A DNA stretch of 64,000 bases. It comes from Halostagnicola sp. A56. GTDB taxonomy: Archaea > Halobacteriota > Halobacteria > Halobacteriales > Natrialbaceae. Shown here piece after piece: positions 16,966 through 26,420 of the stretch. The first letter of the stretch is position 1, and every line of letters starts with the position of its first letter. The stretch lies in contig NZ_JMIP02000020.1 in NCBI RefSeq assembly GCF_000691505.1, positions 1 to 64,000 of the forward strand. The letters are read 5' to 3'. The notes beneath the pieces were generated by a model that was not told where the DNA came from, searched no databases, and saw nothing but the letters and a program-made list of their open reading frames with translations. Position numbers and translations under genes: made by a program.

Positions 16966-17226
16966 TTACGACTCGCTCGAGTCGTCCTCGCCGTCAGAAG
17001 AAGTGTCTGTGCCAGCAACTGCGCTCGACTCCTCGGCGGACACGTTCGAGCCCTCGGAGAGGCCCGCCTCCTCCTCAAGTTCTTCGATGTAGCGCTCGCC
17101 GTCGTACTGGACGTAGCCCGTATAGAGCATGATGAGTCCGAACAGGATCAACGGGACGCCGAACAACAGAAACAGCGCCGCGAGTGCGGTGAATAAGTCG
17201 GGCGGAAGGGCTCCCTGTGCGATCAT
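16966..17226 (-). CDS. Small membrane protein with acidic tail
   Basis: 86 residues. Residues about 8-42 are a long hydrophobic stretch (LFTALAALFLLFGVPLILFG and LIMLYTGYVQYD), then a charged helix ERYIEELEEEAG and a Ser/Asp/Glu-rich tail. This suggests one or two membrane helices with a cytoplasmic acidic tail. Many haloarchaea have such a protein, but no role is known. Confidence 0.65.
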   Translation of the reverse strand: MIAQGALPPDLFTALAALFLLFGVPLILFGLIMLYTGYVQYDGERYIEELEEEAGLSEGSNVSAEESSAVAGTDTSSDGEDDSSES

Positions 17227-17281
17227 ACCCTCGTTCTGTGTCGGATCAGCTATATGGGTTCCGTTCGTTGACAGCGCCAGA

Positions 17282-18052
17282 ATGAAACCGCATCGAGACG
17301 GAGACCAGTGGGACGCGGACGCCTACGACGATTCGCACTCGTTCGTCCCCGAGTACGGCGAAAACTTACTCGAGTGGCTCGATCCCGAGCCGGACGACCG
17401 GGTACTCGACGTCGGCTGCGGAACTGGGCAGCTAACGGCCAAGATCGCCGCTCGAGGAGCCGATGTCGTCGGGATCGATCACTCCGAGGCGATGATCGAG
17501 CGAGCGCGGTCGTCGCATTCGAACTGTTCGTTCGTCCGTGCGGATGCGACCGAGTTCGATCCCGACGAGCCGTTCGATGCCGTCTTCTCGAACGCGGCGT
17601 TACACTGGATTAGCGAGCAAGACGCCGTCCTCGAGTCGATTCGAAACGCGCTTCGTCCAGGCGGTCGGTTCGTCGCTGAACTCGGGGGCGCTAACAACGT
17701 CCGGCTGATCACTGACGCGCTCGAGACCGAACTGCGAGCACGAGGCTACGAGACCGCGAACCCGTGGTACTTCCCGTCGATCGGCGAGTACGCGCCGCGA
17801 CTCGAGGCCCACGGCTTCGAGGTGCGCTCGGCGAGGTTGTTCGACCGACCGACGGAATTCGAGAACGGTGATGACGGCCTCACGAACTGGCTCGAGATGT
17901 TTGGCGAGGAGTTTTTCGAATCGGTTCCGGCCGACGAGCGGGATGCAATCGTCGCCGCGGTCGAAGACGAACTTAGGCCGACGCTGTTCCGGGACGGATC
18001 TTGGATCGCGGACTACCGACGGCTCCGGTTTGCCGCGGTCGCGCTCGAATAG
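17282..18052 (+). CDS. Class I SAM-dependent methyltransferase
   Basis: 256 residues from MKPHRDGDQWDADAYDDSHS. SAM-binding motif I is VLDVGCGTGQLTAKIAARGA, motif II VVGIDHSEAMIERAR, motif III CSFVRADATEF, motif IV FDAVFSNAALHWI and the post-motif helix NALRPGGRFVAELGG. It resembles trans-aconitate or ubiquinone-type methyltransferases. The substrate is not known. An in-frame upstream extension exists but its sequence is shadow of the opposite gene, so the ATG at 17282 is preferred. Confidence 0.85.
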   Translation: MKPHRDGDQWDADAYDDSHSFVPEYGENLLEWLDPEPDDRVLDVGCGTGQLTAKIAARGADVVGIDHSEAMIERARSSHSNCSFVRADATEFDPDEPFDAVFSNAALHWISEQDAVLESIRNALRPGGRFVAELGGANNVRLITDALETELRARGYETANPWYFPSIGEYAPRLEAHGFEVRSARLFDRPTEFENGDDGLTNWLEMFGEEFFESVPADERDAIVAAVEDELRPTLFRDGSWIADYRRLRFAAVALE

Positions 18053-18095
18053 AGCATAGCACTCGAGAAGAGGACGCCTGCATGTGCTGCGGGCG

Positions 18096-19451
18096 CTACG
18101 TTCCGCTCGAGAAGGCGTCGAGACTTGACTGCAACCCGGCGGCGAGTTCGGATTTCCTGCGGAGTCGCTGGTAGGAGACGGGCAGTTGCTGTGCGACGTG
18201 TGCGACCGCGTCGTGGAACGTTTCGGCCTCGCCGTACTCGCCGGCGATCGATTCGCGGCCGTCGGGGCCGTTCGCGTCGGCGCTACCGGGTGCGCCCTCG
18301 AAGGCGTTCCTGACGCTCTCGCGAACCTGCCAGACGCCGACGGGTGCCCAGTAGTCGTCGCTGACCTCGCGTAACACGAGACACTTGGCCTGTCTGCCGA
18401 TCGACTCGAGGTGCTCGAGCACGCCGAGCCTGGCGGCGTAGTAGGCGCCCGCGGTCTCCTCGACGTAGCTGGTTCGGCCCTCGTAGCCCTCGCTCGCGCT
18501 CGCCATCCAGACCGCGTCGTGGGGGTCGGGGTTCCAGATGCTGCCGGGGGCTTTCATCTCGACGAGTTCGAACTCCCACCGGCCGGGCGCGAGGACGATC
18601 CAGTAGCGATTGCCCATGTACTCGTTGGCCCAGACCTGCACCTCATTGATGCTCGGGTTCGTTCGGATCCCCCCGCGGACGAACTGCCCGACGGTGTCGT
18701 CGACGGCGGTGATCGACCACCGCGTCGGCACGAGTCGGCGCTGTTTGGTTTCACCGAGCGCGCCCGCCGAGAGAATCGAGTTGATCTCGTAGACGTCGAA
18801 CCCGCGACGATAGAGGTAGGTCATCGCGCCCTGTGCCTGCCAGTCGTCGTCCTCGAGGGTCTTTTTCACCGCTCGCGGAACGTGGGGGTTCTCCCGTAAG
18901 TCCGCGTTTCTGGCGTTCGCCCGTGGTCCCCGCGGCGTCGCCACGTCGGTTCCCGCGTCGAGGCCGAGGTCGGGCGTGTCGTCGAGGCCGATCTCGAGGT
19001 CGACCGGCCGGTCCGAGATCGCCACCTCGCGCTGGACGCCGACGAAGCCGTCCCAGACGTCGTCGACCGACGGCGCGAGCCGACTCGCGATACTCGGGGA
19101 GTCGACGTTGGCGGACTTGCTCGAGTTCAACAGCCCTGTTCGGCGCTGGAGGACGTCGTCGATGGCGTACCCCTGCTGGTACCACGCCCCGTCGGTGACG
19201 TACTCCTCAGCCCTGTCTTCGTCGCCGACTGGCGAGAGCAGCCCGATTGGAATGTCGGGGTAGTTCGATCGCCCGACGAAGATGGAGGGGGCCGTCGACC
19301 CAACGAGCGTATCGCCCGACAGCGACTGCTCGAAGTTCCGCTCGAAGTCCTCAAGGTGGTCCGTGATCGCGTAGGACTTTTCCTTCGCGAGCCGCCGTCG
19401 CTCGGCCTCCTCGTCGGGCTCTAACTCCTCGATGTAGTCGTCGAGGCGCAT
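18096..19451 (-). CDS. nreA: Nre-family DNA repair protein with PIP box
   Basis: 451 residues from MRLDDYIEELEPDEEAERRR. The Nre family signature is seen in PSIFVGRSNYPDIPIGLLSP, LNSSKSANVDSPSI, DVATPRGPRANARNADLREN and YLYRRGFDVYEINSILSAGA, together with the C-terminal part WIVLAPGRWEFELVEMKAPG. The final residues QSSLDAFSSGT match a PCNA-interacting peptide (QxxLxxF). In archaea NreA is linked to PCNA-dependent repair of DNA damage. A zinc-binding cysteine cluster described for some NreA proteins is not seen at this N-terminus. The frame is open upstream, but this ATG gives the normal start. Divergent from the antiporter gene. Confidence 0.88.
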   Translation of the reverse strand: MRLDDYIEELEPDEEAERRRLAKEKSYAITDHLEDFERNFEQSLSGDTLVGSTAPSIFVGRSNYPDIPIGLLSPVGDEDRAEEYVTDGAWYQQGYAIDDVLQRRTGLLNSSKSANVDSPSIASRLAPSVDDVWDGFVGVQREVAISDRPVDLEIGLDDTPDLGLDAGTDVATPRGPRANARNADLRENPHVPRAVKKTLEDDDWQAQGAMTYLYRRGFDVYEINSILSAGALGETKQRRLVPTRWSITAVDDTVGQFVRGGIRTNPSINEVQVWANEYMGNRYWIVLAPGRWEFELVEMKAPGSIWNPDPHDAVWMASASEGYEGRTSYVEETAGAYYAARLGVLEHLESIGRQAKCLVLREVSDDYWAPVGVWQVRESVRNAFEGAPGSADANGPDGRESIAGEYGEAETFHDAVAHVAQQLPVSYQRLRRKSELAAGLQSSLDAFSSGT

Positions 19452-19552
19452 TACCGGCTGTAGGGACGGACCGGGTTTGAATGTTGAGTTCGCGATCGAA
19501 ACTCCGAACACGGTGGTACCATTTAACACGCCGCTCGTGCTCCGCTACGGTA

Positions 19553-21406
19553 GTGGCAGACGAGATCCTCTTCGTCGCCGTCGGCATCCTCGCGTTCGGC
19601 GTCGGAGCGCAGGTTCTCGCCAAGCGGTTGAAGGTTCCGAGCGTGTTGTTTTTGATCGTCATCGGCGTGCTCGCCGGGCCGGAGGGACTCTCTTTCGTGA
19701 CCCCGGAGACGTTCGGGAACGGACTCTCGGCGATCGTCGGACTCAGCGTCGCCATCATCATCTTCGACGGCGCGTTTCACCTCCGTCGGGAGAAACTCGC
19801 GCTGGCACCGAGAGCCATCTTCAGGCTGACGACGGTCGGCGCGCTACTCACGTTCTTCGGAACGGGCGTTGCGGTCAGGTACTTCCTCGGGACTTCCTGG
19901 GGCCTCGCGTTCCTGATCGGCGCGCTGCTGGTCGCGACCGGACCGACGGTCATCACGCCGATCCTCGAGGTGATTACCGTCCGCGAACACGTCACCTCCG
20001 CACTCGAGGCCGAGGGGATCGTCAACGACGTGACCGCTGCCATCCTCGCGATCGTCATCTTCGAGACCGTCGTCGTGGGGGACTCGCCCGCGCTGGTTCC
20101 GCCGGCGTTCCTCCAGCGGCTCGCAGCGGGAATCGGTATCGGCATCGTCGTCGCCGGTGTCGTCCGCTACTTGCTGGTTTCGGTCGATCAACCGGCCGGA
20201 AACGCGCCGCAGATCGCCCGGCTCGTGACCGTGACGGGCGCGATCGTCTCCTTCGGACTCGCCGAGTCGGTGTTCCCGGAGACGGGCGTCGCCGCCGCCG
20301 CGACCGCCGGCATCGTCCTCGGAAACGTCGACATTCCGCACCGAGCGTCGATCCTCGAGTTCAATCGCGATCTCACGCTGATTGTGCTCTCGTTCGTGTT
20401 CATCTCGCTGGCCGCGCTGATCGACTTCGACTCCCTGTTCGGGCTCGGCACCGGCGGGATCGCCGTCGTCGTCGCGGTGACGCTTTTCATCCGTCCGATT
20501 CTGGTCGCGTTCTCGACGACCGATCGTCGGTTCAGCCGCGAGGAACGGCTCTTCCTTTCGTTCGTCGGCCCCCGCGGGATCGTCCCCGCGTCGGTCGCGA
20601 CCCTGTTTGCCCTCGAACTCGAGGCTGCGGGCCAGTTCGAAGCCTCACAGACGCTTGCGGGGACGGTCTTTCTGGTGATCTTCATCACCGTCGTCATCCA
20701 GGCGGGCTTCGCTCGCCAGATCGCGGAGTACTTTCAGGTGATACCAATGCGCACGATAATCGTCGGCGGCGGCCGAATCGGTCGAGCCCTCGCCACGCGA
20801 CTGGAGAAACGTGGTGAAAACGTGGTGCTGGTCGATCGAGACCCCGAGGTCGTTACCCGATTACAGGAAGCGGGATTCGCGGCCGCCGCCGGAAACGGAA
20901 CCGACGACTCCGCCCTACGAGACGCGGGTATCGACGACGCCAAGATCGTCGTCGCGACGACGGCCGACGACGATACGAACCTGCTGGTCTCACAGCTCGC
21001 GCGGACGAAGTTCGATGTCGAAACCGTCGTCGCCCGCGTCAACGACCCCGAGAACGTCGACGCCTTCGAGACCCTCGGCGTGCGCGCGATCGACGTCTCG
21101 AGCGCGACGGCGTGGTCGATCGACAACGAGATCGAACGCCCCGCGCTGGCCCACTGGATGACCGAACTGGGCGAGGGCCACGACGCACAGGAGATCACCG
21201 TGACGGCGACGGATCTTCCCGGCTCGACGATCGCCGAGCTCGACGCCGAGATCCCCGACGGCTGTATCGTCGCCGTGCTCGCCCGAGAGGGAGAGACCTA
21301 CGTTCCCAACGCTGATACCATCCTCGAGGAGGGAGATCACGTGACCTTCATCGGTCGCGACGACGCCGTTCGGTCCGCGGTGCGGCGGTTCCATCCGCAC
21401 GACTGA
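19553..21406 (+). CDS. NhaP/CPA1-type Na+/H+ antiporter with TrkA domains
   Basis: 617 residues from a GTG at 19553. About 12 membrane helices (residues 1-400) of the CPA1 exchanger family, with [18 protein letters not shown] and [18 protein letters not shown] carrying the ion-binding Asp region, and [13 protein letters not shown]. After the last helix a TrkA-N Rossmann domain begins at [19 protein letters not shown], followed by TrkA-C ([21 protein letters not shown]). The domains would let NAD(H) or nucleotides gate sodium export, central to salt balance in haloarchaea. An ATG-led extension to 19481 overlaps the nreA promoter area and is not favoured. Confidence 0.9.
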   Translation: MADEILFVAVGILAFGVGAQVLAKRLKVPSVLFLIVIGVLAGPEGLSFVTPETFGNGLSAIVGLSVAIIIFDGAFHLRREKLALAPRAIFRLTTVGALLTFFGTGVAVRYFLGTSWGLAFLIGALLVATGPTVITPILEVITVREHVTSALEAEGIVNDVTAAILAIVIFETVVVGDSPALVPPAFLQRLAAGIGIGIVVAGVVRYLLVSVDQPAGNAPQIARLVTVTGAIVSFGLAESVFPETGVAAAATAGIVLGNVDIPHRASILEFNRDLTLIVLSFVFISLAALIDFDSLFGLGTGGIAVVVAVTLFIRPILVAFSTTDRRFSREERLFLSFVGPRGIVPASVATLFALELEAAGQFEASQTLAGTVFLVIFITVVIQAGFARQIAEYFQVIPMRTIIVGGGRIGRALATRLEKRGENVVLVDRDPEVVTRLQEAGFAAAAGNGTDDSALRDAGIDDAKIVVATTADDDTNLLVSQLARTKFDVETVVARVNDPENVDAFETLGVRAIDVSSATAWSIDNEIERPALAHWMTELGEGHDAQEITVTATDLPGSTIAELDAEIPDGCIVAVLAREGETYVPNADTILEEGDHVTFIGRDDAVRSAVRRFHPHD

Positions 21407-21499
21407 CCGGCGCCGCCGCCCAGTCGAGGACACGGCTACTGGCGGGCCTCGAGACGCCCCGTTTCGGCCGACTCGCCGGCGAGTATCGAAAGACAACCG

Positions 21500-21506
21500 T
21501 TAAAAG
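21500..21506 (+). promoter_or_regulatory. TATA box of zinc-ribbon/aEF-1 beta operon
   Basis: TTAAAAG lies about 26 bases upstream of the ATG at 21529, the spacing for a leaderless transcript. Confidence 0.6.
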
Positions 21507-21528
21507 CGGCGGGCGGAAAGGTAGCGGT

Positions 21529-21708
21529 ATGAGTTCCACGGATAGACGAGAGACGCGTTCCTGTGTCTCTTGTGGGATCAACATCTCGGGAACGAACGCT
21601 GCAGCGTTCAAGTGCCCCGAATGTGGCAACCAGATTTACCGCTGTGCAAAGTGCCGGAAACAGAGCAACCTCTATGAGTGTGACGACTGCGGGTTCACCG
21701 GACCATAG
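21529..21708 (+). CDS. 59-residue zinc-ribbon protein
   Basis: Starts [20 protein letters not shown] and has four CxxC pairs: CVSCG, CPECG, CAKCR and CDDCG, enough for two zinc ions. It belongs to the HVO_2753-like haloarchaeal small zinc-finger family. In Haloferax a homologue affects biofilm formation and swarming; that is published family knowledge, not visible here. It lies 8 bases upstream of the aEF-1 beta gene on the same strand, so they are co-transcribed, suggesting a translation-linked role. Confidence 0.88.
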   Translation: MSSTDRRETRSCVSCGINISGTNAAAFKCPECGNQIYRCAKCRKQSNLYECDDCGFTGP

Positions 21709-21716
21709 GTACGACA

Positions 21717-21983
21717 ATGGGGAAAGTAGCCGCCAAAATCAAGGTTATGCCGAACAGTCCCGAGATCGACCTCGACGCGCTTCAAGAGCGCCTCGAGAGC
21801 GCGCTCCCGGAAGGAGCTAAAATCAACGGCACCGAACGCGAGGAGGTCGCGTTCGGTCTCGTCGCCCTGTACGCGACGGTCATCGTCCCCGACGGCGCGG
21901 GCGGGACCGAAACCGTCGAGGAGAGCTTCGGCGACGTCGAAGGCGTCGAGAGCATCGGCGTCGAGAACGTCGGTCGAATCTAA
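21717..21983 (+). CDS. ef1b: Elongation factor 1-beta (aEF-1 beta)
   Basis: 88 residues, standard length. Begins [20 protein letters not shown] and ends [13 protein letters not shown]; the fold of the eukaryotic/archaeal EF-1 beta guanine exchange domain is recognisable in [23 protein letters not shown]. It exchanges GDP for GTP on aEF-1 alpha during translation elongation. Second gene of an operon with the zinc-ribbon protein. Confidence 0.93.
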   Translation: MGKVAAKIKVMPNSPEIDLDALQERLESALPEGAKINGTEREEVAFGLVALYATVIVPDGAGGTETVEESFGDVEGVESIGVENVGRI

Positions 21984-22194
21984 CGCGGCGGTCGATTTCG
22001 AAACGGTAATTCGATTTCTCGAGCGGCGAGTCGTTCCATAACGCCCCTATCCCGAGACAGCTGACTCTATCTTCGACGGTTCGCTCGACCGTACGACGGC
22101 TTCGTGTCCCTATTTTGCGACGGCTCTGTCCCGCTAACGGAAAACAACGGGAGCAATCGAACCGGTGATTCGTACGGGGCTCGATCCGCTTCGT

Positions 22195-22626
22195 TCAGTT
22201 GTCGGGTCCTCGAGCGCCAAGGTCAGCCTCGGAGACCATCTGCGCGCCGGTCGGCGAGAGGTCGACCGTGACGTCCTCGGAGACGGCCTTGCTGATCTCG
22301 TCTAGATTTCCGGCGAGAACTGTCAGAACGTCCTGCGGATCGATGTAGATCAACATGTTTCCGTCCTGGCCTTCGGTCACGAGTTGCAGGTCGTTCAACG
22401 CCACCTGATTGTTCTGGATCGACGCCGCCACGACGGGCAGTGCGGTCGGTTTCCCCTGTTCGTCCTCGCGCACCTTTCGAATGTGGACCGCGTCGAGGTC
22501 GATGACGTGCTTGTACTCTTTGATCTGTTCGGCACAGTTGACCATATCGTTGATGACGTCGGTCCGCTTTTCGTTGCCGTGGTCGCCGTCGAGACAGTGC
22601 TGGCAGACGCGCAGTTCGATTTGCAT
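22195..22626 (-). CDS. Conserved haloarchaeal protein with N-terminal CxxC
   Basis: 143 residues from MQIELRVCQHCLDGDHGNEKR. The first 25 residues hold a CxxC with a neighbouring DGDHGNEKR motif, suggesting a metal-binding mini-domain; the rest (DAVHIRKVREDEQGKPT, YIDPQDVLTVLAGNLDEI) is an acidic alpha/beta domain I do not recognise. A longer frame upstream is open, but the short start fits the conserved N-terminus. It is divergent from rpl21e, with only about 126 bases between the starts, so shared regulation is possible. Confidence 0.65.
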   Translation of the reverse strand: MQIELRVCQHCLDGDHGNEKRTDVINDMVNCAEQIKEYKHVIDLDAVHIRKVREDEQGKPTALPVVAASIQNNQVALNDLQLVTEGQDGNMLIYIDPQDVLTVLAGNLDEISKAVSEDVTVDLSPTGAQMVSEADLGARGPDN

Positions 22627-22715
22627 GAGTGGTCCTATCGGACCCGGACCGATGAGATTTCCGCTTCGCGAGCGGTGTGAGAGCGGGTATGGTGGTCGTC
22701 GCGCGAAGACGTGCG

Positions 22716-22723
22716 TTTTATAA
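22716..22723 (+). promoter_or_regulatory. TATA box of the rpl21e operon
   Basis: TTTTATAA is centred about 33 bases upstream of the rpl21e ATG at 22753, implying a leader of only a few bases. Confidence 0.7.
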
Positions 22724-22752
22724 CGGTCACCGCTCAAATCAGTCGTACGACT

Positions 22753-23043
22753 ATGCCGAAATCTAATGGGCCACGCCAAGGAACCCGGAGAAAACTCGCG
22801 AACGAGCCACGAGACCGCGGTACGTCGCCGCCACAGCGGGCGATTCAGGACTACGACGACGGACAGAAAGTCCACCTGAAGATCGACCCGAGCGTCCCTG
22901 ACGGTCGCTTCCACCCGCGGTTCGACGGCCAGACCGGAAACGTCGTCGGGAAACAGGGAAGCGCGTTCAAAGTACAGATCAACGATGGCGGCAAGGACAA
23001 GATCGTACTCGTCTCGGCCGCGCACATGAGCGCGCAGGAATGA
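22753..23043 (+). CDS. rpl21e: 50S ribosomal protein L21e
   Basis: 96 residues, standard length: [20 protein letters not shown] at the start and GRTGN-type KOW-like segment [20 protein letters not shown]. Binds 23S rRNA in the large subunit. Overlaps rpoF by 4 bases (ATGA) and opens the conserved archaeal cluster rpl21e-rpoF-DUF655-rsmA. Confidence 0.97.
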   Translation: MPKSNGPRQGTRRKLANEPRDRGTSPPQRAIQDYDDGQKVHLKIDPSVPDGRFHPRFDGQTGNVVGKQGSAFKVQINDGGKDKIVLVSAAHMSAQE

Positions 23044-23396
23044 CGATCTTCAAAGAGATCGTCGACGAGGAGTTCCTGACGGTCTCGGACGTGAAGGAAC
23101 ACCTCGCCGATATCGAGGCCGAACGCGCGCTCGAGGAGGACCGAGAGCTTCGCTACGAGCTCGCGCGGACGATCGAACACGTCAACCGATTCGCCGTCCT
23201 CGAGCCCGAGGACGCACAGGCGCTGGTCGAAGACTTACAGGACCACGAGAAAGTCGACGAGGAAACCGCCTACAAGATCACGAACCTCCTGCCACAGGAC
23301 CGAGACGAACTCCGATCGGTCTACGCACAGCAGCGGTACTCGTTGTCGGGGGACGAACTCGACGAGATTCTCAACACCATCGCCCGGTACGCCTGA
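23040..23396 (+). CDS. rpoF: RNA polymerase subunit F (Rpb4-like)
   Basis: 118 residues. Starts [20 protein letters not shown] and contains the HRDC-like bundle [28 protein letters not shown] and [20 protein letters not shown]. Forms the stalk of archaeal RNA polymerase with subunit E (Rpb7). Translationally coupled to rpl21e. Confidence 0.95.
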   Translation: MTIFKEIVDEEFLTVSDVKEHLADIEAERALEEDRELRYELARTIEHVNRFAVLEPEDAQALVEDLQDHEKVDEETAYKITNLLPQDRDELRSVYAQQRYSLSGDELDEILNTIARYA

Positions 23397-23426
23397 CTCG
23401 GGAACTGCGTGATAGCGAGCCGACTC

Positions 23427-23432
23427 TTTAAG
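23427..23432 (+). promoter_or_regulatory. TATA-like element upstream of the DUF655 gene
   Basis: TTTAAG lies 28 bases before the ATG at 23458, so an internal leaderless promoter may supplement read-through from rpl21e-rpoF. Confidence 0.55.
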
Positions 23433-23457
23433 TACGCCGTCACCGTATTGAACCGTA

Positions 23458-24045
23458 ATGAGCGAAGCCGAGCGCGACGAGACGAACGTACGCCGGACGG
23501 TTGTGCTTGATTACCTCGCACACGGCCTCTCCGACGACGGCCGCCCGCAGTACGCGAAGTCGCCAGCGGGGTACGCGATGGATATCGAGGACTTCTCCCT
23601 CTACGAAGTCGCGTTCGACGAGGACGAACGACTCACGATCGGAAGCGAGGTCGTCGTCGAACCCGCCGAGGAACGTGACATCGTCGTCGACGCACATCAG
23701 GTCGAGTACGGCGACCTGTCGTCGGGTGCACAGTCTGAACTCGAGTACGTCGTCCAGGATCTGGTCGCAGACCACGAAGAGCGTTTCGTCGACTTCTATA
23801 ACGAGGCACAGCCGATCACGCTACGGCTCCACCAGTTGAATCTCCTGCCGGGCATCGGGAAGAAACTCAGAAACGGCATCCTCGACGAACGCAAGCGCAA
23901 GCCGTTCGACAGCTTCGAGGAACTGGCGGATCGGGTCTCCGGGTTGCACGATCCAGACGAGATCCTCGTCGAACGGATCATCCAGGAGCTGCGCGACGAC
24001 GATCTGAAGTACAAGACGTTCGTGGGCCAACGCGATCAGGAGTAG
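23458..24045 (+). CDS. DUF655 RNA-binding-type protein
   Basis: 195 residues. DUF655 core: VLDYLAHGLSDDGRPQYAKS, then LYEVAFDEDERLTIGSEVVV, and a C-terminal helix-hairpin-helix with LNLLPGIGKKLRNGILDERK and PFDSFEELADRVSGLHDP. The combination of an OB-like N-terminus and HhH suggests nucleic-acid binding. The gene is nearly always next to rpoF and rsmA in archaea, which points to ribosome assembly or transcription, but no activity is proven. Confidence 0.9.
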   Translation: MSEAERDETNVRRTVVLDYLAHGLSDDGRPQYAKSPAGYAMDIEDFSLYEVAFDEDERLTIGSEVVVEPAEERDIVVDAHQVEYGDLSSGAQSELEYVVQDLVADHEERFVDFYNEAQPITLRLHQLNLLPGIGKKLRNGILDERKRKPFDSFEELADRVSGLHDPDEILVERIIQELRDDDLKYKTFVGQRDQE

Positions 24046-24103
24046 TCCGCCTTTTGCCGCCGAGACGGTGCGTTTACACGCCGGGAACTCGAAGCGCCGA
24101 GCG

Positions 24104-24943
24104 ATGAGAGACCCAGACGGCCTGATCGCTCGAGCCGGCGTTCGGGGCGATCCGGACCGGGACCAGCACTTTCTGATCGACGACCGCGTGCTCGATCGGT
24201 TGCCGACGTATTTGACAGAAATCGACGCTGATACGTCCCACATACTCGAGATCGGCGGCGGAACCGGCGCGCTGACGGATCGACTGCTCGCGGTCGCAGA
24301 CGCGGTGACCGTGATCGAGCGCGATCGCAAACTGGCCGCGTTCCTTCGCGAGGAGTTCGCAGACGAAATCGAGGACGGACGACTGACGGTCGTCGAAGGG
24401 AACGCACTCGAGGTCGAGTTACCCGAGTTTACGGCGTCCGTTTCGAACCTCCCCTACGGTGTCTCGAGCGAGATCACGTTTCGGCTGCTGCCGGAATCGC
24501 GCCCGCTCGTGTTGATGTTCCAGCAGGAGTTCGCCGAGCGGATGGTTGCCGAGCCCGGCACGTCCGAGTACGGCCGACTGTCGGTGTCGACCCAACACTA
24601 CGCGGACGTCGAACTCGTCGAAACGATCCCGAAGGAAGCGTTTTCGCCGCCGCCAGCGGTCCAGAGCGCCGTCGTCCGACTCGCGCCGCGCGACCCGGAG
24701 TACGAGGTCGACGACGAGGGGTTCTTCCTCCGGTTCGTCAAAGCGCTGTTCACGCAGCGCCGGAAGACGATGCGAAACGCCGTTCGGAATACGGGCCACA
24801 TCTCGAGGCTTGCGGATCCCGACGCGGTCGTCGACGCGGCCGACGAGGATCTACTTCGAAAGCGCCCCGACGCCGTGACGCCGGCCGAGTTCGCCGCGCT
24901 CGCGAACCTCGCGACGGACGTGAGCGACCGAACCGACGGCTGA
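24104..24943 (+). CDS. rsmA: 16S rRNA adenine dimethyltransferase
   Basis: 279 residues from MRDPDGLIARAGVRGDPDRD; a GTG 12 codons earlier is less likely. SAM motif I is HILEIGGGTGALTDRLL, with DQHFLID before it, and the catalytic motif IV is VSNLPYGVSS. It dimethylates two adjacent adenosines in the 3' hairpin of 16S rRNA (KsgA/Dim1). The archaeal C-terminal domain FVKALFTQRRKTMRNAVRNT is complete. Fourth gene of the conserved cluster. Confidence 0.95.
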   Translation: MRDPDGLIARAGVRGDPDRDQHFLIDDRVLDRLPTYLTEIDADTSHILEIGGGTGALTDRLLAVADAVTVIERDRKLAAFLREEFADEIEDGRLTVVEGNALEVELPEFTASVSNLPYGVSSEITFRLLPESRPLVLMFQQEFAERMVAEPGTSEYGRLSVSTQHYADVELVETIPKEAFSPPPAVQSAVVRLAPRDPEYEVDDEGFFLRFVKALFTQRRKTMRNAVRNTGHISRLADPDAVVDAADEDLLRKRPDAVTPAEFAALANLATDVSDRTDG

Positions 24944-25124
24944 GTACCGAGATCGACAACGACTGAAAATCGGAACCGACGACGACTGAGTGTCGACGCC
25001 GACGACTGAGTTCGAAATCGACGTTCGCACGGCCGAATACCGATAGTTCTCGAGTGCAGTTTCCACCGCGGTCGACCGACGGATACAGGTGGGTCCAACG
25101 ACGAAACGATTGAAAGGGACAGAG

Positions 25125-26420
25125 ATGTTCGAGGTACTCTTCGGGCTCGACTGGTTGGGAGAGCAGTTTTCGATGTCGACCCAGCGACTCGTCGTGACGA
25201 TCGCGACGGTCGGAGTATTACTCTACGTCGTGGTGTCGTACCAGCGGATTCAGAACTGGTTTTCTACCCGGATACGCGCTCTGTATGCCGATTTCGTGAC
25301 GATGTTTCTCCTCTTTTGTGCCTGTGGCGTGGCGCTTGCGATCATCCTCGGCGTCTGGCAGGAAACGACGCTGATTACGAACGAATTCGAGAACCTGAAT
25401 CCCGAATCACCAGAGATCGCCCGCGCCGTCATCTCCGCGATCCTCCTCCTGAGCGGGTTCATCGTGACGCGTTTCGTCCAGCGGGTGATAGAGGAGTTGT
25501 TCAGTTCGTCGACGGCTGTCACCGACCACCAGCGCGAGGTTACACACCGCCTCTCGCAGGTGGCGATCTGGGCGCTCACGATGATCGTGATTCTGGGCGT
25601 CTGGATCGACGACTTGAACGGGCTGTTGGTCGGCGCGGGCCTGTTCGGTGCGGGGCTCGGCATGGCGGCGAAGCAGACGCTGAGTTCGGTCCTCGCGGGA
25701 TTCGTCCTGATGTTCTCGCGGCCGTTCGAGATCGGCGACTGGATCGAAGTCCAAGACAGCGAGGGGACGGTGACCGACATTTCGATCTTTAATACGCGCA
25801 TCCAGTCGTTCGACGGCGAGTACATCATGGTGCCCAACGACATCATCGCCTCGGGCATGATCATCAACCGCTCGCGGCGGGGACGACTGCGAGTCGAGAT
25901 CGAAATCGGCGTCGACTACACCGCCGACGTCGAGCGGGCGGCCGAGCTAGCAGAGCAGACCCTGCAGGACCTCGAGATCGCGCAGCCGGCACCGGCCCCC
26001 CACGTCGTCTCGAAGGGGTTCGGAGACTCTGCAGTACTCTTGAGCGCACGCTTTTGGATCGACAAGCCGAGCGCGCGCCGACGCTGGCGCGCACGAACCG
26101 CGGGCGTTACGGCGATCAAGGACGTCTTCGACGAGGAGGGGATCAAGATCCCGTACCCACAGCGCGAGTTGTCCGGGCGCGCCGAACAGGGCGGGTTCGT
26201 GCTGGCCAACGACGAGGGGATCGAGCCGGCCAGGGCCGCCGCCGCAAGTTCGGGCGACGAGTCGTCCGGATCCCACGCCGCACAGTACGACGAACGAACC
26301 GACGCGCGTTCGAACCGCACGGATTCCGATCCGGGGTCCGACGCGAGTTCGGAGGGGGACGACTCCGGTTCGGAGTCAGACGAGGACGGCGAACGTGTCG
26401 CCCCCTCGGAGGACGGGTAG
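25125..26420 (+). CDS. mscS: MscS-family mechanosensitive channel
   Basis: 431 residues from MFEVLFGLDWLGEQ. Four hydrophobic segments precede the pore region GAGLGMAAKQTLSSVLAGFV and the cytoplasmic beta domain IGDWIEVQDSEGTVTDISIF, FDGEYIMVPNDIIASGMIIN. The last 80 residues are a low-complexity acidic tail rich in Ser, Asp and Glu, a halophilic feature. The channel releases solutes on hypo-osmotic shock. The stop codon is immediately followed by the HemK2 start codon, so the two genes are co-transcribed. Confidence 0.92.
   Translation: MFEVLFGLDWLGEQFSMSTQRLVVTIATVGVLLYVVVSYQRIQNWFSTRIRALYADFVTMFLLFCACGVALAIILGVWQETTLITNEFENLNPESPEIARAVISAILLLSGFIVTRFVQRVIEELFSSSTAVTDHQREVTHRLSQVAIWALTMIVILGVWIDDLNGLLVGAGLFGAGLGMAAKQTLSSVLAGFVLMFSRPFEIGDWIEVQDSEGTVTDISIFNTRIQSFDGEYIMVPNDIIASGMIINRSRRGRLRVEIEIGVDYTADVERAAELAEQTLQDLEIAQPAPAPHVVSKGFGDSAVLLSARFWIDKPSARRRWRARTAGVTAIKDVFDEEGIKIPYPQRELSGRAEQGGFVLANDEGIEPARAAAASSGDESSGSHAAQYDERTDARSNRTDSDPGSDASSEGDDSGSESDEDGERVAPSEDG

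Noticed and set aside
24944..25088. Repeated cgacgactgagt-like segments after rsmA
   Set aside because: Short, degenerate and within normal GC-rich codon-like bias; may be local duplications of the gene end but not convincing as an element.
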